Assembly: GCF_042477335.2 (NCBI RefSeq)
Contig: NC_091247.1
Coordinates: forward strand, 7,834,501-7,898,500
Direction: 5' to 3'
Origin: Ovis canadensis
Taxonomy: Eukaryota; Chordata; Mammalia; Artiodactyla; Bovidae
DNA length: 64,000 nucleotides
A program made the translations under genes and the position numbers. Below the pieces are notes generated by a model. That model was not told the origin of the DNA. It did not search any database and was given only the letters and a program-made list of their open reading frames with translations. Shown in pieces: positions 39,875 through 50,300 of this stretch (the stretch's first letter is position 1; every line of letters begins with the position of its first letter).

Positions 39875-39998
39875 TTTTTTAAGTTTCTGGCCACTCCACG
39901 CGGCATGTGGGATCTTAGTTCCCTGACCAGGGATAGAACCTGTGCCCTGTGCATTGGGAGGGCTGAGTCTTAACCACTGCACCACCAGGCAAGTCCCT
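39875..39998 (-). mobile_element. CHR-type SINE
   Basis: T run, then antisense core gtgggatcttagttccctga ... taaccactgcaccaccaggc. Confidence 0.8.
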
Positions 39999-40478
39999 AT
40001 TCCAGTGGTTTTGATACTATCTACAGAGTTACGTGCATGGTCTCTTGTGCGGGCGACCACAAAAGAGAAGATGCCTTCCTGGATGTGTACATTCTGGCAT
40101 ACATTTGTCAAGTCTGCGTCAGACACTAGCACAGTATTAGCTCCTCACACACAAATCAGAGAGGCTCCGGGTACCACCTCTAGAATGAAACACCCTAGGC
40201 CCTGCACCTCCAGCTCTGCCAATTCCCTCTGTGACACTTCACCTCTCTGAGCCTTGGGTTCTCATCTGCACCTTGGGAGAGCGGATGCAGCTACCACATC
40301 ACGGTGTTGGAAGGACTCAAGAAGATTCTCGTACTTTCAGGGTTTAGCAAGGCACTCAGTAAGCGGGACCCACTGGGACGTCTCTGAGAGCTACAGCCAA
40401 CCCTGAACCATACCAAGCATGAGGCCTGCTAGAACCTGACCAGTCCGAGAAGAAAAGCCTGAACAAGAATGAGCCTAC

Positions 40479-40604
40479 CTCCCAATTGCATCCCACATGC
40501 CGGGCGGATGATTTTCCAGGGGGCATCCAAGGTACCTTGGTTTTCACCCGGACACTCCGCCGCACATTCACGGTGTCCCCTTTCATTCCGCGCTTATGAG
40601 ATTT
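40479..40604 (-). CDS. ODF2: ODF2 coding exon 3, with internal alternative donor
   Basis: This 126-nt exon is residues 42-83 (KSHKRGMKGDTVNVRRSVRV...). A second donor (AAG|gtacct) at 40534-40535 would shorten it to 40536-40604. That drops exactly 19 codons, from VPWMPPGKSS to NWE, in frame. Confidence 0.94.
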
Positions 40605-40815
40605 CTGTGGAAAGGGACAAACCCAGGGTCACTTCCCTACACAGCTGGCCGTGGCGTCACTCTGCAAGTGGCGTCCGCTTCCAACTCTGCAGGGGAGCCT
40701 CTTCTGACCAAGGCTACTGCTGCCTTTTCTGGGTGACTGTCCTGCCTACCTTCCAACCAGGCGACTGACCTCTGAAAGTGAGTGCGTTGGCCTCACCCCC
40801 CTGGCATGCTCCTAC

Positions 40816-40932
40816 CTGGCTGTTGGTCGCTGACGTTTTGGAGAGTTTTTTTATGTGGACGTGGACAGGGGTGTTCTCATCCACGTGAACATGTAAGGGG
40901 GGAGTTGAAGAGCGGTCCTTCATGGTTCGCTT
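40816..40932 (-). CDS. ODF2: ODF2 alternative exon with second start codon
   Basis: This exon has 117 nt (39 codons) and is phase 0 at both ends, with an acceptor (ctgccag) and a donor (gtagga). It encodes KRT and then MKDRSSTPPLHVHVDENTP, with alternating His/Val. The ATG at 40923 matches the N-terminus of the cenexin-type isoforms. Inclusion after exon 2 would also stay in frame (+39 residues). Confidence 0.9.
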
Positions 40933-43218
40933 CTGGCAGGCGGGGGAGGACAACACAAAAAAGGTTGATCTGCGGATGAGTAAACTGGGCATAAAAAACG
41001 AGCTCACAGCCTCTGGGGGCCACTGAAAGCCTAGCCACCAAGCGAGCAGGACAGCGACCAGCACTACTGGCATGCGGGCGGGAAACGAGGCGGGTGTGCC
41101 GTTCAGCAGGCTCATGCAGAGATGCCAACTGAAGAGCACTGGGGAGACCCAAGGCTGCCCAAGCACAGGGGCTGAGCAACCCGCGAGTTCTAAACAAGAG
41201 CCCCAAACCCAAGGCCCCGGGGGTCCTCAGAGCTCCATCTCTTTGCAAGCCTGCTGGAATGCACGGGCTCCTCCTGAGATGCAGTCCAGCACAGATGGAA
41301 AGCGGGTGAGGCCGCCACGCTGGATTCTGAACGGGGCATGCGGATTAGCACAAGAAATACACAGAAGGGTTAGGGTGCAAGGCACGATAAGCAGCAGGCA
41401 GGTAAAAGATGATCAAGACAGAAAGCTGGAAGAAATGCCGAGATGAGAAGGTTGTACAGATTCTAAAGACAACATAAACAGGGCCAAACACAGACCCCCT
41501 CGCCCACCAGCAGCTCCTATCAGTCCCCGTTTTTACATTTTTTTCCTTCTTTCTTTTTGGAAAATTTGTTTTATGATTTTTGAAATTTGTCCGAAAAGAT
41601 TAGGTTAAGACAACCTCCTCACACCCGGCAGCCTTACCACAGGCAAAACCAAATCCATCCATGAGCAGTCTATGTATGAAGGCACTTAACAGAGCACCTG
41701 GCCAACGGGGTGCCAGCAGAAGCGTGCGTTTTTCTCTGGCAAGGCCGCAGGTAGAGGGGCTGCTCCGAGCGCAGGTCACCTACCGTCACGGTAACACTGG
41801 GCGCGCCACAAGGTGTCCTCAAGACCTTTTTCTGCGTGAGACTCGTTACTCCGTTCTTTCCACACGATGGAAACCTGTACCCAGGCACAAGAACCAGATT
41901 ATAAGCAGAAAACTAGGGCTCTTTTATTTCTTAGCTCTCCCAAAGTTATATACTACATATGGTGGCTAACGAGCTCACGGCTAGGAGAGCCAGTCTGGAA
42001 TTACTTGGCTCCCTTGACACGAGCACCAAACACTCATGGTGTGCCTGGCAGGAGGATGGAGACATGGGGCAGTGAGCATTCGCAGCGCTGGCTTTTTAGC
42101 CTGCCATTGTGTCACACGTATTGTGACCTTTTACTGAAAGGCCCAGCTGTCATCCTTTCAGGAGACAAAAAGCAGACAGCATGTGGCCAACAGTCAACAG
42201 AGTAGCCTGGATGAGGATGAGAGTGCCCAGAATACTGCCTGGAACAGTGCTCAGTGAATGACTGACCGGAAACAACAGAGCCATAGGCTCCGGAATAGGC
42301 TCTGTGACTCAGTCTCATAAAATTAACCATCAGATATTCAACTAAGAGGATGGAAAATGATTATTACCTAAAATATTTCACTTGCTACCCTTTAAGCACC
42401 TAAGAGGTAGGGTTGTTATTATTTTAAAAAATTTGTAATACCACATCTTACTTATACATAAACGGCCCCCTCACCAAATATGCAAATAAAGCAAATTTTG
42501 GCAGCAGTACATCCAAGAACTCCAAGACAGGAAGGGACTTGCGATCCATCCCACCGCCTAAAAGACAGACTCCCCCCAAAATACGACCTTGTCCTCATCC
42601 TCCATTATTTTGGGGAAAAAAACATACAACATAAAAATGCAATGAAAAATTCTCAAGCACTTTAGCACACACTTTGTTGTATGTATGTCACACCTTGGTT
42701 AAAAAAAAAAAAACAAATAGAGTCCTACTAATCATCTAGCAAAGGAATTACCAAACCTGGATAGAGAGGTGTTTCTCCTCAGATCATTTGTGAACACTTA
42801 AAAGTCAATAGATGTGGGAAAGCTCTTTTTCTCAGTAGGCTTTCCATCAGGGTACCTGGATTTCATCAACATATGGCTAACTGCAGCATCCACTTCTTAC
42901 ATGGTTATTTACTCACACCTAGCCTCCTTTCAAAAAAGATCTGAGCCTAGTATTCCAGTGACAACAATGGTGATCCTATTTGCTACCAGGAACTGGGGCA
43001 CCGGAGGAAAGAGGGCCAGAGGGAGGCAGAGAGGGTATCATGTGAGTGCATTTTTTTCTCCTTCCTCCTAAAAATTAGTTTTAAATGTTTTGGCCCAGGC
43101 CTTCAGTACACAGAAACAGGGAAGCTGAGAAAAGAATCCTTCAGCCAGCCCGGCCTGGGAGCCCATGCCCACGTTTCCCCTGCCCTGTTGGCAGAGGTGC
43201 CCCCCACAACGGCAGTAC
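40933..43218. other. ODF2 introns around exon 2: no clear feature
   Basis: This is mostly unique sequence with no recognised mobile element or gene. Short A/T-rich stretches lie at 41540-41600 and 42420-42720. Confidence 0.5.
41784..41874 (-). CDS. ODF2: ODF2 coding exon 2
   Basis: This 91-nt exon is residues 11-41 (FPSCGKNGVTSLTQKKVLRT...). It ends in phase 0 at ACG|gtaggt, so it can join either the alternative exon or exon 3 in frame. Confidence 0.94.
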
Positions 43219-43250
43219 CTGGGGGAGCCGCCTGAGGATGAGGCAGACAT
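43219..43250 (-). CDS. ODF2: ODF2 coding exon 1 (long-form start)
   Basis: The ATG at 43250 has A at -3 and encodes MSASSSGGSP, with the next codon split (AG|G) by a gtactg donor. A likely acceptor (tcccctgagag) places the exon's 5' UTR edge near 43359. A second ATG, 10 nt upstream at 43260, is out of frame. Confidence 0.92.
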
Positions 43251-43463
43251 GGTTAGGCATCAAAGCCGCAAAGGTGGGCAAATGGGTCAGCAGGCTCTGG
43301 CTCAGGGGGACCCAGAGGGGCTTGTCAATGAGAATCTCAGGGGCCCGGCATCAAACGTCCTCTCAGGGGAGGAGGGTGGAAGCTTTAGGGGTGGCTGTTG
43401 GATGAAAACTTGGGAGACGCTCCTCTACTGTCCAAGTCGCACAGCAACTGTCCTGCCAAAGTT

Positions 43464-43496
43464 GGGGGGTGGGGTGGGGGTGGGGGTGGGGAGGAA
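43464..43496. repeat. G-rich (GGGGGT)n tract near the ODF2 promoter
   Basis: Consecutive runs of 4-6 G separated by single T or A on the plus strand; potential G-quadruplex. Confidence 0.8.
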
Positions 43497-43599
43497 GATA
43501 GGAGAGAGGCTGAGCGACCCGGTGGGCAAGGACGGTGAGAGCTCTGCTCCCCAGGGAGGGACAATAGGGGGCGGAACTTCGAGGGAAAAGGACCACCAC

Positions 43600-45010
43600 A
43601 CCCAGGCCCCCCAGCGAGAGGGAAGGTGGGCTGGTGGTCACCAGCGGCGAGGGTAGTGGAAACCTGAAATGCCGGCTAGCGTTGCGAGGAAGTTGGGAGA
43701 AAACCGCTAGGCCCCAAGTGGGCCCCAGAGGGCCGGAACCGGCGCTGGGAGCTGGAGGGATATTAGGGGCGGAGCCAGGGCAACAGTCTCCTAGGAGAAG
43801 GGGCGTTCCCGACAGAATAGACACCCGAGGAGGCCAATAGTATTTGGAGGAGGGAGGAGCGGAGGCTGCCGGGGCGGGGCAAAGTGGGCAGCGAGTGGGC
43901 AACTCCCCGACGGCGGAGGGAAAAAGTGCTCCAGGGGCGCAGCAGCGGCGGCCGCTGGGATTTTAGTATCCGAGTTAAGAGCGGGTTCGACGCCGCGTTG
44001 TGGCAGGGAGCCGGGGGCAGGATTCCCCAGGAGGGAGGCCCCCTGGACCAGGGAGGCCCTTCCAAGCCAGGGAGGCAAGCCTCGGGAGGCTGTCCCCGAG
44101 GACAGCGCTTGCCTACGAGGAGCCCGGCCCAAATAACCGCCGGGCCGAGGCGCTCCAGGGAGGGCGAGGCGGACGGGGATGGGGGTGGGGTCCCACCGGC
44201 CGGGGCAAAAGAGGGTGAGGGCCCAGTCTCCGTCGGCGGAGAGAGGAAGGACGACCACCCACCAGCGGGCTAGAGGGACCCCGTTTCTGCCCATAGAGAG
44301 GAGGGCGAAGCCCTGCCGGAGGGCAGCAGAGGAAGAGGTGGCAGAGCGCCCTGCCGGTGTGGCCAGGTGAGGAGAGGCCCGCCCGTTAGCGGGAGAAGGC
44401 CCGCGCCGGTGGGCGGGGCGGGGGGGGTTGGCTCGTCCAGATTCTGACCGGAGCGGGACAAGCGTGCAGGCGGGGGGCGGCCTGGGTGGGTGGGTCGAGG
44501 GGTGTGGGCAGCAGGACCCAGCGATCCCGACGGAGGGCGCCCCTCCCCAACCCGGAGCGGCCTGGGTCCCGCCTCCCGGCGGCCTCTCACCAGGAGCGAC
44601 ACGGCTGCGCCCAGAATCGCCGCCTTATGAAGTCGTTGAAGTCGGAGGCCAGGGCTGTGCCATGGAGACGCCGCGGCGGATGCAGTCCGGCCCCGGCGGC
44701 GACTCCTCCCCGCTTCCGCCTCCTTTTCCGACACCCGGTCGGCAGCTCGCCCATTGGCCAGTTCAAACCCCCCCGGGAGCCTCTCGGGTTTAGCCATTTA
44801 GGCCCAGCCCCCGGCGTCACAGAGATGCCTCTCCAGCAGCAGCCTCAGCAAAAGCCCCGCCCTCTTCCGGGCGCCGCGCCGCGTCGCCATGGAGACGCGC
44901 GACGCCACCGACGGGCCCGGCCCAGGCTTGTCTAGCCGTTCAAGGCCGAGCTTAACCCCCCCAACCCCCGCCACCGCCATTTTCACCCTGTCGTCCTCGG
45001 TTTCTCTCAC
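43600..45010 (-). promoter_or_regulatory. ODF2: ODF2 CpG-island promoter
   Basis: About 1.4 kb of sustained high GC with many CpG pairs and GC-box-like gggcgg strings (for example ccggggcggggc near 43870 and gggcggggcgggg near 44410). I saw no TATA box. It spans the inferred first exon. Confidence 0.7.
44591..44660 (-). other. ODF2: Candidate ODF2 non-coding first exon
   Basis: On the minus strand, a good donor (CTG|gtgagagg) at 44590 follows GC-rich sequence inside the CpG island. No coding exon explains it, so it probably ends the untranslated first exon. The upper boundary (transcription start) is a guess. Confidence 0.45.
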
Positions 45011-45061
45011 TCAGGGTAGCAACCAAATTCCAGCCCGATCTCTCTAGTTCGTATTGGGCCA

Positions 45062-45278
45062 CTGGGCTCAGAGTGAATCTGTGAAGTCGCTCAGTCCTGT
45101 CCGACTCTTTGCGACCCCCATGGACTGTAGCCTACCAGGCTCCTCCATCCATGCAATTTTCCAGGCAAGAGGACTGGAGTGGGTTGCCATTTCCTTCTCC
45201 AGGGGATCTTCCCGACCCAGGGATCGAACTCAGGTCTTTCCGCATGACAGGCAGACGCTTTACCGTCTGGGCTCAGAG
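45062..45278 (-). mobile_element. Bov-tA SINE with perfect 12-bp target duplication
   Basis: The direct repeat ctgggctcagag at 45062-45073 and 45267-45278 flanks an antisense Bov-tA. The insertion lies at the upstream edge of the ODF2 CpG island. Confidence 0.92.
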
Positions 45279-46787
45279 AGGGGTCACCAAATATGTTCGT
45301 GTGTCCGCAGCTGCTGCGCACTGCTTCTGGAAATACAGCCCTGTCTCTTCCCCTCCGTTGGTGCAGAGATGGACCCCCACTTCTGCACACCACCCAGACT
45401 CTCTCGCCATGCTGCACTGTCTGTCGTCGTCCAGGCTGAAGGAAGGGGCTGCGCGTTCCCCTAGATCCTCACCGCCCTCCTGTACACTATACGCCCGCTG
45501 CGTGTACAGACCTATTCCGCTGAAGTTCTTGTTGAGTCGCCATCTTCTCAACTATGCTTCACTGTCAGCCAATCGGGGTGGGGGTGGGGTGTCACGTGGC
45601 CCATGGAACCACCCTGGATTCTGGAAGACTTGGACATCCTCAGGGCCAGCCTGGTGTCAGTTCCTTAACATCCTCATCTTCGTGACCTTGTGCGCACCTC
45701 AGGCCCAAGATCTACACACCGGTCCACCCTAAATCTCAAGTTCCAGCTCCCCTCCCCCTCCAAACAAAACTACTTCTGCCGTCCCCCCCCCCCCCACCAA
45801 CCCTCCCTGTCTAATGCATAGTCATTCCTTGGTGTTAGGGAGCCATCCACTCCCTTGATCCATTCATTTTCTCCCTGTTAAGTGATGGAGCCCCAATCAC
45901 TACTTAATCCTACCACTTGAGTGAGTCTCCCCAAAGATCATACGCACAAATCATTTCCTTCACCCTCAGCTGAGCCTTTATCACTGTCCAGCAAGTGTTT
46001 ACCACACTGGCTTTTCCAAATCTTTGCCTCTTCCCCATCCCATACACCAACTCTCCTTTTTCACAGAGGGGAAAAAAAGAAACATCCACTGGAATTTCCT
46101 CCATCTTCTCTTCACCTTCCCTCACCTTTAACTTCCACCACCTTATCCCCCCACTTGAAAGGAGGTGATGTCATTCTGAGCAGCCCAAGATAATCTCCTT
46201 GTTTACAGGCCTAGGTCAAACATCTCAGTGGAATGTCTCTTGCAATCCCCAGCACAAGAGCTGTTGATCGATTCTCAGTGCTCCCACATTCAATGAACGA
46301 ACATTAAGTCCCTAATTGTGTGCTAAGCCCAGTGTAAGGAGCACTAAACTAACATGTCCCACTTGGCCTTTAAGGAGCACACAGCCAACCACTTTAGCAT
46401 GACCAGATGGGATGCTTCCTCCCCAACCACTGGAGGATTTTGCCTGTGGGTTTGTCCCCTACCTACCGTCTGAGGAGGGTTTTTCTCAGTTGGTGCAGTT
46501 CTTTGGGGCCTTTGTGATAGAGAAGGGTGGAGAAGTCACCCCCTTAATACACACACACGTGCACACACACGCACTAAGAGGTGACAGGGAAGATGAGGAA
46601 AATCTTACAAGAAGAGGAACAGAGAGGTATTGGTGGGGTGCTGAAGATGGGAACAGGGATACCTACAGTGTGTGAAGGACGTATGGTTGGGAAGAAAAGA
46701 GGGGCTCTATAACTGTGGTCTGGATGTCTGGCCCTTCTGTGGTATTTGAAAAATGCAGGTACAGAATTCGAATGATTCTGATATTTT
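45279..46787. other. Intergenic, mostly unique sequence
   Basis: I see no gene. There is a C13-class homopolymer near 45783-45797 and a CA-rich stretch near 46546-46572. Confidence 0.55.
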
Positions 46788-46905
46788 TTAGCTGCACCAT
46801 GCAGCTTGCAGACCCTTAGTTCCCCAACCAGGGATCGAATCCACTGCCCCCTGCAGTGGAAGCAAGGAGTCCTAACCACTGGACTGCCAGGAAATTCCCC
46901 GATGT
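46788..46905 (-). mobile_element. CHR-type SINE
   Basis: Antisense core: gcagacccttagttccccaa ... ctaaccactggactgccagg. Confidence 0.8.
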
Positions 46906-46938
46906 CACTTTGGATCTGGATCTGTCTTTTATGCACTT

Positions 46939-47732
46939 TCAGTTCAGTTCAGTTGCTCAGTCATGTCCAACTCTTTGCGACCCCATGAATCACAGGACAC
47001 CAAGCCTCCCGGTCCATCACCATCTCCCGGAGCTCACCCAGACTCACGTCCATCGAGTCCGTGATGCCATCCAGCCATCTCATCCTCTGTCCTCCCCTTC
47101 TCCTCCTGCCCCCAATCCCTCCCAGCATCAGAGTCTTTTCCAGTGAGTCAACTCTTCACGTGAGGTGGCCAGAGTACTGGACCTCAGCATCAGTCCTTCC
47201 AATGAACACCCAGGACTGGTCTCCTTTAGGATGGACTGGTTGGATCTCCTTGCAGTCCAAGGGACTCAAAAGAGTCTTCTCCAACACCATAGTTCAAAAA
47301 CATCAATTCTTCAGCGCTCAGCTTTCTTCACAGTCCAACTCTCACATCCATACATGACCACTGGAAAAACCATAGCCTTGACTGGACAGACCTTTGTTGG
47401 CAAAGTAATATCTCTGCTTTCCAATATGCTATCTAGGTTGGTCATAACTTTCCTTCCAAGGAGTAAGCATCTTTTAATTTCATGGCTGCAATCACCATCT
47501 GCAGTGATTTTGGAGCCCCAAAAAACAATGTCTGACACCGTTTCCCCATCTATTTGCCATGAAGTGATGGGACCAGATGCCATGATCTTAGTTTTCCGAA
47601 TGCTGAGCTTTAAACCAACTTTTTCACTCTCCTCTTTCACTTTCATCAAGAGGCTTTTTAGTTCCTCTTCACTTTCTGCCATAAGGGTGGTGTCATCTGC
47701 ACTTTATCTTAGCCAAAAGGACAAGACGTGAT
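46939..47732 (-). mobile_element. U2 snRNA-BovB chimeric retrosequence
   Basis: Minus strand, 5' to 3': 33 nt matching the U2 snRNA 5' terminus (47732-47700), then directly BovB from the RT 'ADDTTLMAE' region to the BovB 3' tail at about 46939. The BovB part has a 123-codon open stretch (47682-47311) but no complete RT. See findings for the interpretation. Confidence 0.75.
47700..47732 (-). pseudogene. U2 snRNA 5'-end fragment (nt 1-33)
   Basis: Read on the minus strand, it starts at ATC and contains the invariant CCTTTTGGCTAAGAT. By eye, 28 of 33 bases match U2 without gaps, and two mismatches fall at CpG sites of the parent. It is a fragment only, not a functional snRNA gene. Confidence 0.75.
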
Positions 47733-47990
47733 GGATCATATTTTCTGAATTCAAGCCACTCAGAGCCTGGTCAGCACCAGCCACTTTGTTATTTTTTTTA
47801 AGGGAACAACCCAACACTGATGAGGATGTTGGGAAACAAGCAGTCGCATACATCACTGGTATGTTTAAAAACTGATGTAACCTTTTGATAAGATGATTGA
47901 GCATTGTACACCAAAAACCTAAAACCCAACATCCTCTTTGAGCCAGAATTTACACACTTGAGAATATATTTTAATGGAATAATCATTCCA
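47733..47990. other. Old L1-like fragment between two BovB pieces
   Basis: It resembles diverged L1 3' wording (acacttgagaatatatttta, gaggatgttgggaaacaagc). It is probably the pre-existing target sequence. Confidence 0.4.
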
Positions 47991-49140
47991 AGATGTCTGG
48001 CTCTAGATTAGTGATCACATCATCATGATTATCTGGGTCTTGAAGATCTTTTTTGTACAGTTTTTCCGTGTATTCTTGCCACCTCTTCTTAATATCTTCT
48101 GCTTCTGTTAGGTCCATACCATTTCTGTCCTTTATTGAGCCCATCTTTGCATGAAATGTTCCCTTGGTATCTCTAATTTTCTTGAAGAGATCTCTAGTCT
48201 TTCCCATTCTGTTGTTTTTGTCTATTTCTTTGCATTGATCACTGAAGAAGGCTTTCTTATCTCTTCTTGCTATTCTTTGGAACTCTGCATTCAGATGCTT
48301 ATATCTTTCCTTTTCTCCTTTGCTTTTCACCTCTCTTCTTTTCACAACTATTTGTAAGGCCTCCCCAGACAGCCATTTTGCTTTTTTGCATTTCTTTTCC
48401 ATGGGGATGGTCTTGATCCCTGTCTCCTGTACAATGTCACGAACCTCAGTCCATAGTTCATCAGGCACTCTATCTATCAGATCTAGGCCCTTAAATCTAT
48501 TTCTCACTTCCGCTGTATAATCATAAGGGATTTTATTTAGGTCATACCTGAATGGTCTAGCAGTTTTCTCTACTTTCTACAATTTGAGTCTGAATTTGGT
48601 AATAAGGAGTTCATGATCTGAGCCACAGTCAGCTCCTGGTCTTGTTTTTGTTGGCTATATAGAGGTTCTCCATCTTTGGCTGCAAAAAATGTAATCAATC
48701 TGATTTTGGTGTTGACCGTCTGGTGATGTCCATATGTAGAGTCTTCTCTTGTGTTGTTGGAAGAGGGTGTTTGCTATGACCAGTGCATTTTCTTGGCAAA
48801 ACTCTATTAGTCTTTGCCCTGCTTCATTCTGCATTCCAAGGCCAAATTTGCCTGTTACTCCAAGTGTTTCTTGACTTCCTACTTTTGCATTCCAGTCCCC
48901 TATAATGAAAAGGACATCTTTTTTGGGTGTTAGTTCTAAAAGGTCTTGCAGGTCTTCATAGAACCGTTCAACTTCAGTTTCTTCAGCGTTACTGGTTGGG
49001 GCATAGACTTGGATAACTGTGATATTGAATGGTTTGCCTTGGAGACGAACAGAGATCATTCTGTTGTTTTTGAGATTGCATCCAAGTATTGCATTTCGGA
49101 CTCTTGTTGACCATGATGGCTACTCCATTTCTTCTGAGGG
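47991..49140 (-). mobile_element. BovB internal fragment (endonuclease to RT N-terminus)
   Basis: The antisense frames encode the APE-type endonuclease part (...VLFIIGDWNAKVGSQETLG) and the linker/RT N-terminus. It lacks the BovB 3' end, which is unusual for a retroposed copy and suggests a later deletion. Confidence 0.85.
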
Positions 49141-49204
49141 ATCCCTGCCCGTTACATTACATATATTTAAGGAAAGATGACTGAGCCATTAAAAGTAGGA
49201 CAGA

Positions 49205-49400
49205 TCAATTGTTCTAAAGCGTCTGCCTGGAATGCAGGAGACCCTGGTTCGATCCCTGGCTCGGGACGATCCCCTGGAGAAGGAAATGGCAACCCACTCT
49301 AGTACTCTTGCCTAGAGAATCCCATAGAGGGAGGAGCCTTGTAGGCTACAGTTCATCGGGTCGCAAAGAGTCGGACACGAATGAGAGACTTTACTTTCAC
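49205..49400 (+). mobile_element. Bov-tA SINE
   Basis: tRNA-like head (tctgcctggaatgcaggaga...ggttcgatccctggc), then the Bov-A body ending in gtcggacacgaatgagagac. Confidence 0.85.
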
Positions 49401-49501
49401 TTTCATAAAGATCTCCAAACATACAGCTGAGAAAAATAAAAGGCAAGCTGCAACGCTTTAAGTCAACCATGATGCCATTTCTGTAGGAAAATAACCTGTG
49501 T

Positions 49502-49800
49502 ATGTTGATACATGGAGAAGGCAATGGCAACCCACTCCAGTACTCTTGCCTGGAATATCCCATGGACGGAGGAGCCTGGTAGGCTGCAGTCCCTGGGGTC
49601 GCTAAGAGTTGGACACGACTGAACAACTTCCCATTTGCTTTTCACATTCATGCATTGGAGAAGGAAATGGCAACCCACTCCAGTGTTCTTGCCTGGAGAA
49701 TCCCAGGGACGGGGGAGCCTGGTGGGCTGCCGTCTATGGGGTCACACTGAGTCGGACATGAGTGAAGTGACTTAGCAGCAGCAGCAGCATGTTGATACAT
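49502..49800 (+). mobile_element. Bov-A2 dimeric SINE with 12-bp target duplication
   Basis: atgttgatacat occurs at 49502-49513 and 49789-49800. Between them are two Bov-A units and an (AGC)n tail. Confidence 0.93.
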
Positions 49801-50300
49801 ACATGTAAAAAAAAAAATCTGGAGGACTACACACTTAACTCTCAGGACTGATTATTTCTGGAAGGCAGAGTTAGAGATTTTCACTTGTAAGATGTAAATT
49901 TCTATCATGTTTAAGTATTTTTGCAAAGGGATATATTTCTAGTCAGAAAAAAAACAGATCAAAAACTTGTTGGAGAAAAATAATCATAATCTATTGGTTG
50001 AAAAAATATATTGTAGGAACAGTAAGATCAATATAAGACCATGTATATATTTGGGAGGCTGAAGAGAGATGTAGATATATATTCATAGAGAAAAAAACTG
50101 CAAGTTTGAGGTAGAGGATACATGGATGTTTCTTGTATTATTCTTATATATTCTTTAAAAAATTATGAACGAAAGGGGGTATGTAAATTGTATTAGTTTG
50201 CTAGGGCTGCTGTGAAAAGTACCATGCTCTAGGTGAATAAAACAACAGAAACTAAACAGAGCCAAACAATAGTTCCAAAGGCCAGAAGTCTGAGATCAAG

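Larger units (their letters stand above)
35894..40478. other. ODF2 intron 3 (4.6 kb): A/T-rich with repeats
   Basis: It contains L1-like A/T-rich sequence (36.1-37.6 kb), a Bov-A2 dimer, a Tigger/MER2-like DNA transposon, a CHR SINE and a MIR-like stretch at about 40215-40335. No gene seen. Confidence 0.65.
16820..44660 (-). other. ODF2: ODF2 gene, complete coding region (outer dense fibre 2 / cenexin)
   Basis: Twenty minus-strand coding exons with GT-AG introns join into an 829-residue frame (MSASSSGGSP ... SRSPPT), the length of the human long form. From about residue 140 nearly the whole protein is coiled coil, rich in Glu, Lys, Gln, Leu and Arg. ODF2/cenexin is a scaffold of the mother-centriole appendages needed for primary cilium formation, and a major protein of sperm-tail outer dense fibres. 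An alternative exon (40816-40932) supplies a second start (MKDRSSTPP...). With the short version of the next exon this gives 805 residues, the length reported for human cenexin 1. The 5' end lies in a CpG island. No frame damage was seen, so the gene looks intact. Its exact 3' end was not resolved. Confidence 0.97.

Noticed and set aside
43165-43902. Long frames on both strands in the ODF2 CpG island
   Set aside because: High GC suppresses stop codons. The only supported coding exon here is 43219-43250 on the minus strand.
45783-45797. C homopolymer as a possible splice or regulatory tract
   Set aside because: There is no gene context and no paired splice signals, so it is treated as a simple repeat.
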